Assembly (NCBI RefSeq): GCF_011089885.1
Contig: NZ_JAANBD010000028.1
Span: 124,001-188,000, forward strand
Direction: 5' to 3'
Source of the DNA: Thioalkalivibrio sp. XN279
GTDB lineage: Bacteria > Pseudomonadota > Gammaproteobacteria > Steroidobacterales > XN24
DNA: 64,000 nt
In this document: in pieces, positions 8,200 through 16,698 of the stretch
Layout: each line of letters begins with the position of its first letter
Position numbering within the stretch: the first letter of the stretch is position 1
Notes under the pieces: generated by a model
Seen by the model: only the letters and a program-made list of their open reading frames with translations
Database searches by the model: none
What the model was told of the DNA's origin: nothing
Translations under genes and position numbers: made by a program

Positions 8200-9401
8200 G
8201 CGCCGTTACCCTTGAGCGCAGCCGTGTATACCTCGAGCACCGCCACCCCGGCCGCCTCGGCCAGCTGGCGACAGGCCTCGAACTCGGGTGTCACCCGGGT
8301 CCGACCGGACGGCAGCTGGACCATCTTAACCGCCACGTTGCCAAACGGCGTGCCGACGATGCCCTGTGACCGCGCCAGTGTGATCCTGCTCACTGCGCTC
8401 ATCCGCACGCCGATGGTGCTCGTCGACTCGAGGAGCAGGTTCGCAATGTCCTCGACATACGAACGATCCACGAGTATCTCCAGCACATGCCCGGGGCGCC
8501 CTTTCTTCATGATGACCGGGTAGATCGTCACGTCCCGCGCACCGTGGTCCAGCAGGTGCGCAACTAGGTCAGCGCCGAGCAATTCGCCCGGCAGGTCATC
8601 GAGATTGCAGCGCAACTCCATGATAGTATCCGACCGCGACTCGTTGAACGCCCCGCCGCGGGTCTCGGCCAGGCGCAAGCGCAAGACATTAGGCCGCTCC
8701 GCGATATCACGGCACCCGCCGCCATAGGCGGACGCCATGACCGTGTGCGCCGGCCAATCGAACTCCACCCCGAGCTCGGCCAGGATCAGCGCGCCGGTGG
8801 GAGTGGTCCACTCTCCACCGATCTTACCCGTCACTGTCGGCATGCCGTGCAACAGCCGCTCCGTCGCGGGTGCCGGCACCGGAAGCCCACCGTGCGAAGC
8901 CTGCGTCATCCCGCTGCCCACACAGATCGGCGTGCTGAATGCCGCCCCGACACCCAGCCGCTCAATGCACAGCGCTGCAGCCACGATGTCCATGATGGAG
9001 TCCAGTGCGCCAATCTCGTGGAAATGAACCTCCTCGAGGGCGATGCCGTGGACCCCGGCCTCGACGGCGCCCAGCCGCTCGAACATCCGACTCGCACGAC
9101 CCTTTATTGCCTGATCGAGCGTCGACTGGTCGATCATCTCCAGGATCTCGGCCAGCGAACGGTGCTTATCTGCTCCACCCTCGTCCTCGAGAAAGTCTCC
9201 TCCCCAAAGCACTTCGAACCGCCTGCACAGGATGTGCGACCGGCGGGCATCCGAAAAACGGCAATTCACCCCGCGAAGCCCGAGGACTCCCGGCAACGAC
9301 AGGACCTCCTGCTCGCATCCGGTCAACGCCGAAGCTGCGGCGACAAACATGTCGCCGCTGATCCCGCTGTACGGCTCAACGAGCAGCGCGCGCACGCTCA
9401 T
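8196..9401 (-). CDS. larC: LarC, nickel insertion protein for the pincer cofactor
   Basis: LarC (DUF111) homologue, 401 aa from the chosen start. LarC is a CTP-dependent enzyme that inserts nickel into the pyridinium-3,5-bisthiocarboxylic acid mononucleotide. The diagnostic N-terminus is EPYSGISGDMF (9-19), and the C-terminal half has NLDDLPGELLGADLV followed by IMKKGRPGHVLEILV. The frame also extends upstream to 9482, but homology begins at the ATG at 9401, which overlaps the end of larB by 26 bases. In L. plantarum LarC needs a programmed frameshift; here it is one continuous frame. Its stop overlaps the ATP-grasp start (ATGA). Confidence 0.92.
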   Translation of the reverse strand: MSVRALLVEPYSGISGDMFVAAASALTGCEQEVLSLPGVLGLRGVNCRFSDARRSHILCRRFEVLWGGDFLEDEGGADKHRSLAEILEMIDQSTLDQAIKGRASRMFERLGAVEAGVHGIALEEVHFHEIGALDSIMDIVAAALCIERLGVGAAFSTPICVGSGMTQASHGGLPVPAPATERLLHGMPTVTGKIGGEWTTPTGALILAELGVEFDWPAHTVMASAYGGGCRDIAERPNVLRLRLAETRGGAFNESRSDTIMELRCNLDDLPGELLGADLVAHLLDHGARDVTIYPVIMKKGRPGHVLEILVDRSYVEDIANLLLESTSTIGVRMSAVSRITLARSQGIVGTPFGNVAVKMVQLPSGRTRVTPEFEACRQLAEAAGVAVLEVYTAALKGNGA

Positions 9402-10053
9402 CCGCTGCCAGTTGATGAAGAATGCGCGCCGCAGAGGCCGCTGCCCCGCAGCCGTTGTCGATGTTGGTGACGGTGACGCCACTCGCGCAACTCGCCAGCG
9501 CCGAGTGCAGGGCCGCCCGGCCGCCCTCCGCCACGCCGTAGCCCACGCTCGTCGGAACGGCGATCACGGGCTGGGGGAAAAGGCCGCCGACGACCGACGG
9601 CAGCGCGCCCTCGAAACCAGCGAAACAGATGATCACCTGGCAGCGCGCCAGTGACTCCTGGTGTGCAAGCAGGCGATGAATACCTGCCACCCCACAATCC
9701 CCGATTTCCTCGGCGGTGCCGCCAAGGAACTCAAACGTGACGATGCTCTCCCGCACCACCGGCAGATCGGAACTGCCGCCGTAAACAAAAGCCACCCTTC
9801 CAGGGATCGCCTGCGGCGCGCTGCGAATCATGCGGAAGGTCCTGGAGACTGGATCGTAGATTCCGTCGATCCCGGTGACTTGGCCAGGTTCACATCGCGT
9901 GACGAGCATGTTCGCTCCGCGAGCCTCGTGCAGCCGCGCGATCTCGACGAGCTGTGCGGGTGACTTGCCCGCACCGTAGATGATCTCAGGCAGTCCGATA
10001 CGCTCGGCACGGGCGAAATCGAGGTCGATATCGGCATGAAGCATGGCCTGCAT
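9376..10053 (-). CDS. larB: LarB, pyridinium carboxylase/hydrolase of the pincer pathway
   Basis: LarB homologue (225 aa), related to AIR carboxylase PurE at its C-terminus. LarB carboxylates nicotinic acid adenine dinucleotide and cleaves it to the dicarboxylated mononucleotide, the first step of pincer synthesis. Motifs: ARAERIGLPEIIYGAGKS near the N-terminus, VYGGSSDLPVVRES, FEGALPSVVGG, VIAVPTSVGYG and ASGVTVTNIDNGCGAA. An upstream extension of the frame to 10263 is antisense-like Arg/Gly-rich sequence overlapping larE. The ATG at 10053 overlaps the larE stop by one base (TGATG) and is preferred. Confidence 0.92.
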   Translation of the reverse strand: MQAMLHADIDLDFARAERIGLPEIIYGAGKSPAQLVEIARLHEARGANMLVTRCEPGQVTGIDGIYDPVSRTFRMIRSAPQAIPGRVAFVYGGSSDLPVVRESIVTFEFLGGTAEEIGDCGVAGIHRLLAHQESLARCQVIICFAGFEGALPSVVGGLFPQPVIAVPTSVGYGVAEGGRAALHSALASCASGVTVTNIDNGCGAAASAARILHQLAADERARAAR

Positions 10054-10877
10054 CAGTCGATTCCAATAGCGCGATTCAGCTTGCCTGACACCAGGCCCTC
10101 CGGGTCCATTTCCACCTCCGAAAACCCAAAATCGAGAAACGCCCGGCATAGGTCCGGCCACAGTTTCGCCAGATCGTGAATTCGAACCTGCGGGACTTCC
10201 ACGCGGGCGAGACTGCCGTGATGCCGGACCCTGCAGACCGCGAAGCCTCTCTCGAGCAGCCACCTCTCGGCGGCCTCTATCTGCGCGAGTTTGCCACGGG
10301 TCACCGACTCACCGTAAGGGATCCTCGAGCTCAAGCAGGGACTGGCGGGCTTGTCCCAGACCTCAAGACCATTCGCACGGGCCAGCTCGCGGACCAGCGA
10401 CTTGCCGATTCCGCACTCGAGCAGGGGATGACGGACGGAGTGATGGCGAGCCGCAGCCAGTCCTGGGCGATAGTCGCCCAGGTCGTCCAAGTTTGCGCCA
10501 CTGCAAATCCACCAGTGCCCAGCCATGGCGGACAAGCCGGCCGCAATGCTCGTGTAAAGAGATGTCTTGCAGTGGTAGCAGCGATCCGGGGGATTGCTCG
10601 CGTAGTTCCGATCATCGATCTCGCCGGGATTCACTAGCACCAACGGGATGTCGTGCCGAGAACAAAACCACCGCGCCACGGCGAGGTCGCGGCGCTTGAG
10701 ACTCGGCGAGTCCCCTGTCCAGGCCGCGCATCGGTCCCGACCCAGCACCTTGCGGGCCCAGAAGGCTACGAGTGCCGAGTCCACCCCCCCTGAAAAGGCT
10801 ACTGCAACCCTTGTTGCCCCGCCAAACCAGGCGTCAAGCTGTTGCATCACTTCAAGATGGACCTCAGGACGCGACAT
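10053..10877 (-). CDS. larE: LarE, ATP-dependent sulfur transferase of the pincer pathway
   Basis: 274 aa LarE, a PP-loop ATPase that converts the two carboxylates of the pincer precursor to thiocarboxylates. The PP-loop is FSGGVDSALVAF (residues 28-39). C181 in DKPASPCLSSRIPYG matches the sulfur-donating cysteine of L. plantarum LarE (C176). A further pair, C100 and C103 (DRCYHCK), is present. From memory of the family, a three-cysteine set occurs in LarE forms that carry a [4Fe-4S] cluster, so this protein may use a cluster rather than destroying its own cysteine; that is inference. It is the first gene of the operon. An inverted repeat CCGGAG-N9-CTCCGG (10889-10909) lies in its leader. Confidence 0.92.
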   Translation of the reverse strand: MSRPEVHLEVMQQLDAWFGGATRVAVAFSGGVDSALVAFWARKVLGRDRCAAWTGDSPSLKRRDLAVARWFCSRHDIPLVLVNPGEIDDRNYASNPPDRCYHCKTSLYTSIAAGLSAMAGHWWICSGANLDDLGDYRPGLAAARHHSVRHPLLECGIGKSLVRELARANGLEVWDKPASPCLSSRIPYGESVTRGKLAQIEAAERWLLERGFAVCRVRHHGSLARVEVPQVRIHDLAKLWPDLCRAFLDFGFSEVEMDPEGLVSGKLNRAIGID

Positions 10878-11053
10878 CGAATTCTCTGCCGGAGGGAGTC
10901 ATACTCCGGACGAAGATGACCGAACAGAGCGCCGCCTAACGCCAAGAATCCCAGTCAAATATGTAACCTGCATACAGTAATTTGAACGCGGAACCAAGAC
11001 ATTTGGCAAAATGGCCCGGTCCTGCGGCGACACTCCAAGGCTCTTCCGGGATG

Positions 11054-11272
11054 TCAAGCGTAACCCATGCCGACGAGGCCGAGAAGTGTGAGGGTCGTGG
11101 GACTTGGCACCGGGGTGACCGTCATGCTATTGATTTCAATTACTGTGGATTGGTTCAAATAGATGCCGCTCGTGTTCGTGGTCTCCATGAACAGCCTCAT
11201 TCCACCCATTGGGCTTCATAAATTCATTCTGGCAATTCCAACTGGTTGGTAAAATGTATAGGGCACTGTTTG
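11054..11272 (-). pseudogene. Decayed C-terminus of a PEP-CTERM protein
   Basis: The minus strand reads QTVPYTFYQPVGIARMNL, a TGA stop, then SPMGGMRLFMETTNTSGIYL and NQSTVIEI, and ends TPVPSPTTLTLLGLVGMGYA. The ending resembles a PEP-CTERM sorting signal (VPEPxTLxLLGLG then an Arg cluster). Here the motif is VPSP and the frame stops before any basic tail, so it is damaged. The window also encodes exosortase A, the enzyme for such signals. No signal peptide or full frame remains upstream. It is seen only by translating the non-coding stretch, and similarity of the body is a judgement by eye. Confidence 0.55.
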
Positions 11273-11589
11273 ACACACTCACCCTACTTTCCTTGTCGTC
11301 GGCATCCGGCCTACAAGGATCGAATGTTGCAAGAGACAAACCGCCCTGATTGAACGCTTCTCAAATAACACGCACTGGCCACCATAGAGAACTCACTAAT
11401 GCCATGATCAGTCTACGTCGAACTCTAGAGCAAGCTCGGATGAGAATTCGCCGGCCACAGACATCAATGGTATTTGCGACTCGCGGAGGGTGGCTTCATA
11501 TCGCCAAGTCCACCAGCCGTCACGGCACAGCCTAAACCAATCCGTGCCCACGAGGGGCGGTTCACAATCTAGTCATCTGGAACTGATGC
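11273..11589. other. Intergenic stretch, lower GC, no gene seen
   Basis: About 320 bases between the PEP-CTERM relic and the first glycosyltransferase-like gene. Short frames on both strands have no recognisable protein features. The start of the relic gene may lie here, but it is too decayed to trace. No tRNA or clear terminator was found. Confidence 0.4.
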
Positions 11590-12744
11590 ATGCATGGAAA
11601 ATACGCAACTTGGACGAAATTAATACCCGCTTACCTCTACCGTCAGGTAGTCCGGCAGAGGATCAAAAACCTCGTGGAGTGGCCAGTGGCGCCGTGCCCA
11701 GGAGAGGGATGCACAATAATAATTGGGATGTGTTCACGACTGCCAAACGTCCTGCTCGGAAATCTTCGACTTTTGGCCAAACTAAATTGGCCCGACTTGA
11801 CTAAAGTCATTGTGGTCGTTGATGGGCCTGCGGGATGCATCGACCCTGCCATCGAATCCCAAGCGACAGCAGTATTGTCGGGGACCCCGTTGAAGTTCTT
11901 TTATTACTCTGCGCGTCAATCTGCCATCGCCGAAAAACTATGTCTTCCCTATCTGTATTCGTGGCTATCTTGGAGTATTGGAATAAGCCATGCCACCACG
12001 CGCCATATCCTGTTACATGACTATGATGCGCTACTTCTCGATAATTCCATTACAAACCGCTTCTCACTATTCAAAGAATCCAAAGCGAAGGTGCAGGGAA
12101 TTTCATGGTACAACGTTAATGGGATTTGCAGGGACGACCGACTTGCAACCACGTTTGAAGCATTTGTGGATTTGGAATGGCTTCTGGGATTCCCTCCAAT
12201 AAAAATGTTCAATCAGATCGGTTACAAGAGCGGACACACACGAGACTACGATACGCTCCTAGAACTTCAACACAAACATCTTGAACCCGAGAAGCGCGCA
12301 ATCGTACCAATGAACGAAGAGTCCTTGGTGCACCCGACGCAGATGATTCATCAATACACCATGTTTCGGCGCGACCCACATAAAGCGATGCCCTGTGGCT
12401 CGTTACCGATGATTCCGTTTTTCGAATGGCTATCCGGCGCAGACTCTGCAATTCGCGCCGTTACCCAAAGAATTAATTCGTCAGCCAATCCCGCAGCGGT
12501 CGACTTTTTCGGTGATGGACGCATGCTCAATTTCAGCTTGCTCCACATTGACTCCGTCGACTGGAACTTAAAGCAAATGGTTAGGGTGTGCGCTCGCCTG
12601 AAGATTGCCCCGTACAAGCCCCTAATCGATTACGGGCATAGTTTATATCGCTTGGTTTCCGCACCAAACGACCGTATCTGGCGAGGCGACTTCACCGAAG
12701 AACAGCGACGCTGGATCAATGCCGTAATGCCCCGATCTGCATAA
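11590..12744 (+). CDS. Putative glycosyltransferase-like protein, unknown specificity
   Basis: 384 aa soluble protein of no family I recognise with certainty. It looks like a GT-A-type transferase: a beta strand and loop TIIIGMCSRLPN, then LTKVIVVVDGP (possible UDP-binding loop), and ATTRHILLHDYDALLLD with a DYD motif where GT-A enzymes hold metal. Base composition is clearly more AT-rich than the lar operon or the rfb genes, suggesting a separate origin. A GT4 gene follows 13 bases downstream on the same strand, so the two probably form one unit. Function is inferred mainly from neighbours. Confidence 0.6.
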   Translation: MHGKYATWTKLIPAYLYRQVVRQRIKNLVEWPVAPCPGEGCTIIIGMCSRLPNVLLGNLRLLAKLNWPDLTKVIVVVDGPAGCIDPAIESQATAVLSGTPLKFFYYSARQSAIAEKLCLPYLYSWLSWSIGISHATTRHILLHDYDALLLDNSITNRFSLFKESKAKVQGISWYNVNGICRDDRLATTFEAFVDLEWLLGFPPIKMFNQIGYKSGHTRDYDTLLELQHKHLEPEKRAIVPMNEESLVHPTQMIHQYTMFRRDPHKAMPCGSLPMIPFFEWLSGADSAIRAVTQRINSSANPAAVDFFGDGRMLNFSLLHIDSVDWNLKQMVRVCARLKIAPYKPLIDYGHSLYRLVSAPNDRIWRGDFTEEQRRWINAVMPRSA

Positions 12745-12757
12745 TTGATTTTGCCAC

Positions 12758-13927
12758 ATGAAGATTTTGTTCGTAACCTACCATATGCCTTTTCCACACG
12801 TAGCTGGAAGTATGCAACGCACAGCTTTGCTTATCGATGCTTTAAGGCGTAATCACCAGGTCGATATTTTCCTGCTTCGCGGTCGTGGGCAGGCTGAGTT
12901 TCTTGCAGACAACGGATACCATGTAGCAGGATTTTCACCTTTACCGGAATTCCCGCTTTGGAAGAAAGCACTTGATCGGATGTTTAAGCACATAGAATAT
13001 GAATACCGATCGAACCACAGAATCTTCAGCGCCCTAAAACAAGTCTTCGATGGAGGTGGATATGACCTCGTTATTGGACGCTATCTCAAGGCCAGCGAAG
13101 TTGCCGGGGTGTCATCGCTTGCCCCCTCTCTGATTGATCTTGACGATTTGGACACGTCAGTGTTGGCGAATCGCCTTTCGTCGCCAGGCACTCCTCGTTG
13201 GCAACGACCTTTAGTCCGCTGGAAACTTCGGCAGCTGCAGGTCGAGTTCGATAAGTGGGTGAACCGCTATACCAGGTGCTGGGTTTCTAGCGAAAACGAC
13301 TTGGCTCTGTTGAAACGCGATGGTGTAGACGTAGTCCCCAATATCGCGTGGCAGATGGATCCAAGGCCACCATATCAGCCATCGCCCGATACCAAGCAAC
13401 TCTTATGGGTTGGTTCGTTTAACCACCCTGTCAATCTGGCGGGCCTAAATCGTTTCATAGAGCAATGCTGGCCGGCAATTCATCAAGCCGAGCCAACAGC
13501 CGAGCTTTGTGTTGTCGGCTCGTCATTACCAAAAACACATCATAAAAAGTGGTCGAGAATCCCCGGCATCAACGTCTTGGGATTTGTCGAGAACCTCGAT
13601 AGACATTATATGGAATCAACGTGTTCGATCGTACCGCTTTGGGATGGGGCGGGCACAAAGATTAAAGTCATCGAAAGCCTTTCCTATGGTCGGACTGCCT
13701 TAGTCACTGCTCATTCTGCCCGGGGTTATGAGAACACACTTAAACACAATGAATCTTTATGGGTGGCAAATAATGAGCAAGATCTCATCGAGGGAGCCCT
13801 GTTATTGCTGAACGGGAGAGATTTGCGGCACATGCTTGAGAAGAACGGCAGGTCCATCGTTGAACAACTGCATAATATGTCAGCTTTCCAACGGCAGGTT
13901 GATGCTTCAATTGCTAGATTTCAATAA
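12758..13927 (+). CDS. GT4-family glycosyltransferase
   Basis: 389 aa two-domain GT-B glycosyltransferase. The N-terminus MKILFVTYHMPFPHVAGSMQ is typical of GT4 enzymes that bind an acceptor lipid sugar. The C-terminal donor domain holds KQLLWVGSFNHPVNLAGL, then INVLGFVENLDRHY, and the nucleotide-sugar region IVPLWDGAGTKIKVIESLSY with the family E. It resembles the sugar transferases found with exosortase A loci, but the exact subfamily is uncertain. AT-rich like the gene before it; no terminator follows before the decay zone at 14 kb. Confidence 0.82.
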   Translation: MKILFVTYHMPFPHVAGSMQRTALLIDALRRNHQVDIFLLRGRGQAEFLADNGYHVAGFSPLPEFPLWKKALDRMFKHIEYEYRSNHRIFSALKQVFDGGGYDLVIGRYLKASEVAGVSSLAPSLIDLDDLDTSVLANRLSSPGTPRWQRPLVRWKLRQLQVEFDKWVNRYTRCWVSSENDLALLKRDGVDVVPNIAWQMDPRPPYQPSPDTKQLLWVGSFNHPVNLAGLNRFIEQCWPAIHQAEPTAELCVVGSSLPKTHHKKWSRIPGINVLGFVENLDRHYMESTCSIVPLWDGAGTKIKVIESLSYGRTALVTAHSARGYENTLKHNESLWVANNEQDLIEGALLLLNGRDLRHMLEKNGRSIVEQLHNMSAFQRQVDASIARFQ

Positions 13928-14059
13928 ACTTTTTGACTTGACTGCAATTGCTCGCCAGCCCTCTTCGGACTCTTGACGTCAGGGGCGGTCTTGGTTGATT
14001 GGACAGCGTATCGGGGAAGATAAGTGAGCGTCATCGGTCGTCACGATTGAGGCCGCTTC

Positions 14060-14165
14060 CCTCAGCCCGCTGGTCTGGAAGTAAACCTCATCCTGGGCCC
14101 GGCTGCCAAGCGACTGGTGCGTCCGGCAGGTGTTGTAGAAGGCGAAGTATTTCTCAGGCGGGTCA
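14060..14165 (-). pseudogene. Fragment of an IS3-type transposase C-terminus
   Basis: The short minus-strand stretch PEKYFAFYNTCRTHQSLGSR continuing QDEVYFQTSG matches the end of IS3-family OrfB proteins (pattern F-YN-xRxHQxLGxxTPxEVYF). It lies directly against the C-terminal side of a decayed ATP-grasp gene, so insertion or rearrangement there probably truncated that gene. No catalytic residues remain. Confidence 0.7.
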
Positions 14166-14221
14166 GAGCTCGCCGTTTCGGAGGCCTGCCGGTAGTTGCC
14201 GCGCTCGAAGGTATATCGGTT

Positions 14222-14987
14222 TGACTGTGGGGACAGAGCCAGCGAGCCGTCACCGAAATGTTTGGGATACTGGCGCAGTTTGCGCTTGATGACATATGCA
14301 AGGCGCTCGCCAGCCGGCAATACGCAGCCCAAGTATCCCTACGGGGCGCTGTCGAGCCCCGACACGGATTCCTGAACGATGTTGTCCTCGGGGTTGGCGA
14401 CTTGCTTCAACTCTTCAAGCCGAGCGATCAACTCCGCTGGAGATTCCACGAACTTGGCCGTTCCGCGAATGGCGGAGCGTCCGGCATGCGCCCAGCGCGG
14501 CTTGAGGATTACGGGGTGGATCTCCCGATGGCGTTCACCCGACGCGACCAGGGCGACATTAGCGAATGCGGATACCGAAATTTCGCATGCCTGAGCAGCT
14601 TCGCACTGCGCCTGCTTCTACAGGATCGTCTCGAGCGACTGCAGGGGCGCCGTCAACGAATGAAAATCAAAGTCTCCCGATTCTGCCCGGCGAGCGATAT
14701 AGGGTTGCCAGTCGTCGGCAGAACCAAGCTGGACGGGCACGATTCCACCAGCCCGCAGCTTTTGGAGAACGGCATCCATCGCGCTTCCCCCCCGGGATCT
14801 GCTCACTCGCTTGTCACGGCAGCTCGATGTGCCGCGCCTAACGGCTGTGAAAGGTCGGTCCGGGTCTGGCGTCGATCCTGAGAACCCGCACACCGCATCG
14901 ACCGAAGCTGCGCGCATAGCTCAGACCGTTGACTGCGGCGCCGAGGATCACTCCCGGTGACAGAGTTCCCTCGGAGAGATAAGACAT
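14222..14987 (-). pseudogene. Decayed ATP-grasp ligase, second copy
   Basis: Reading one minus-strand frame through several stops gives a recognisable ATP-grasp protein related to the one at 7.0-8.2 kb. It begins at ATG 14987 with a VILGAAVNGLSYARSFGR block, then HSR-stop-ARHIELP-stop, a block ending QLGSADDWQPYIARR, TIL-stop-KQAQCEAAQACE, the ATP-binding PVILKPRWAHAGRSA, NIVQESVSGLDSAP-stop, and GYLGCVLPAGERLAYVIKRK then LRQYPKHFGDGSL. At least four in-frame stops make it dead. The C-terminal metal-binding block is lost at a junction with a transposase fragment. It shows the locus once had a second such ligase. Confidence 0.78.
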
Positions 14988-15047
14988 CAGTGAATCCGAC
15001 TGAGAATAAGAGAATGGTCAATCGTAGGCTTTCATTTGGGTATTCCG

Positions 15048-16562
15048 TTACGGCATTCGGTGTGGATGCACGCCCGGTCGTCGGGAAATCGAACCCCGAG
15101 TCTCTGCTTTAGGTCGCCCTTCATGCGCCACCGCATGTTGGTACCGCCCGGCGAGCGCACCGGCCACCAGCCAGAAAATCGGATTGCGGAAATCATTTGG
15201 TATCAGGTAGATAAGTGACAGCGCCATAATCATGGCAAGCGCGGCGGTGGCGGGCTCCACAGAGCCTGGACTGCGCCGCTCCAATCGCCAGATCATCAAG
15301 AGAGGCAGCGCCATGAGGCCGAACTGGGCGATGTACCCAAACCAGCCATAGGTACCGATCACAATCACCCAGGCCCCGTCGGTCACGCTCAAATCCGCAC
15401 CCGTCCTTTCATCATAAAGACGGTTGCGTCCCCACCCCCCCCATCCGACGAGGGGCTTCTCCTGCGCCCGCGCAAAGAGCGCATCTTCATGCCCAAACCG
15501 AAATTGCAGGGATTCGGCACGGCGAGGATCTATTTCGGCTGCGACATTCACAATGGTTTCTATAGGGAATAGGTCGGCGCCGCGCAACAAGGGAAACGTG
15601 AGGAAAGTCAACGCGACCAGCGCCGACACAAGCATCTGCTTGCGGACTTTAAACAACAAGACCACGGGCAAGAACAGCAAGGCCAGCATTTCCGCGGCCA
15701 AATTACGGGAAAGAAAGAGCGCCAGCCCGATCCACAATGTCGTGACGACCCATGGAAATCTGCCAAATCGCGTCTTTGCCGCCTCCCGCCATCGCTCGGA
15801 GGCCGCAACCATCGCCGTCGCCAGAAACAACCCGACGGCGAGGCCGTGCTCGAGGAACACGATGGGACGAAAGCCCCCGCCCCGTATGTGTTGTACCCAG
15901 CTGTGCTGAAAGAATCCATATATCCATATGTGAAGCCGGGGACTCATCCGAACCTCAAAAAGAACCAGGAACGCGTAGAGCGCACCGGATATCGCGAGCG
16001 CAGTGACCAGGTAGCGGTGCTGGTCCACAGCCGCCAGGAACCTCATGCCAAGCAAAAAAGGCACAAGTGCGATGAATAGATTGACCGACATCGACACGCC
16101 GTCATAGGGTCGTAATCCCGCGATGAACCGGGGACCCGCCATCACGCTATCGCCGTTCTGCAGAACTGTCAGGAAAGGAGAAAGTAGCACCGCGAGGAAA
16201 AAAATGAAGAAAACCCGAGTACCAGTTGCCCCGTTGGACAGGCCAGGCGCCTTCGATGAACGAGAATTTCCCTCAGGCCCTAGGGCGGAACGCTTCGCGC
16301 GGCCGTTAATGGTCGGCTTTTTTTGTGTCCGCTTTACAAGTGTGAAGCATAAAACAAGGGCCACGAGAGCCGTTACCGAGGCTTTGTCCAAGGGCGGCAC
16401 CATCGGAAGGTCAACTGCGACCCCTGATGGAAGCAGTAAGTAGCCGCCGAGAATAGAAAGTATGAGTGCCTTATATGGCGGTAGTGCCTTAAAAAAGGCC
16501 AACATGGCTAAAGGCCAAGCAAAGAGCACTAGGAATGCAAAGGAATTCGGCATTTGGCGCAA
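15048..16562 (-). CDS. O-antigen ligase/polymerase-like membrane protein (Wzy type)
   Basis: 504 aa polytopic inner-membrane protein with about ten hydrophobic segments and a long loop in the second half holding RFGHEDALFARAQEKPLVGW then GGWGRN, typical of O-antigen polymerase/ligase (Wzy_C-like) proteins. It would polymerise repeat units on undecaprenyl diphosphate at the outer face of the membrane. A hydrophilic stretch at about residues 80-112 (KRTQKKPTINGRAKRS) separates the first helices from the rest. The upstream side is the IS256 remnant. It is the only polymerase candidate seen in the window. Confidence 0.8.
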   Translation of the reverse strand: MRQMPNSFAFLVLFAWPLAMLAFFKALPPYKALILSILGGYLLLPSGVAVDLPMVPPLDKASVTALVALVLCFTLVKRTQKKPTINGRAKRSALGPEGNSRSSKAPGLSNGATGTRVFFIFFLAVLLSPFLTVLQNGDSVMAGPRFIAGLRPYDGVSMSVNLFIALVPFLLGMRFLAAVDQHRYLVTALAISGALYAFLVLFEVRMSPRLHIWIYGFFQHSWVQHIRGGGFRPIVFLEHGLAVGLFLATAMVAASERWREAAKTRFGRFPWVVTTLWIGLALFLSRNLAAEMLALLFLPVVLLFKVRKQMLVSALVALTFLTFPLLRGADLFPIETIVNVAAEIDPRRAESLQFRFGHEDALFARAQEKPLVGWGGWGRNRLYDERTGADLSVTDGAWVIVIGTYGWFGYIAQFGLMALPLLMIWRLERRSPGSVEPATAALAMIMALSLIYLIPNDFRNPIFWLVAGALAGRYQHAVAHEGRPKAETRGSISRRPGVHPHRMP

Positions 16563-16698
16563 CGATGGCTACGTGGGGCGACCGAACACAGGATACCCAA
16601 GTTGGCACCGGAGACAACCGGAGCGTGTCACAGATTCGCCGATGTGTCGGCAGTTCCGGGAGCTAAAGAAATTCTGCTTGTGAGCCGTTGTTCCAATG

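Noticed and set aside
9402-9482. Longer LarC start at 9482
   Set aside because: The added residues are Ser/Thr/Pro/Arg-rich sequence overlapping larB out of frame; homology starts at ATG 9401.
10054-10263. Longer LarB with 70 extra N-terminal residues
   Set aside because: The extra part is an off-frame reading of larE; ATG 10053 overlaps the larE stop by one base and matches the family start.
14258-14881. A 207-codon plus-strand frame
   Set aside because: It is the opposite strand of the decayed ATP-grasp gene, whose protein similarity is on the minus strand.
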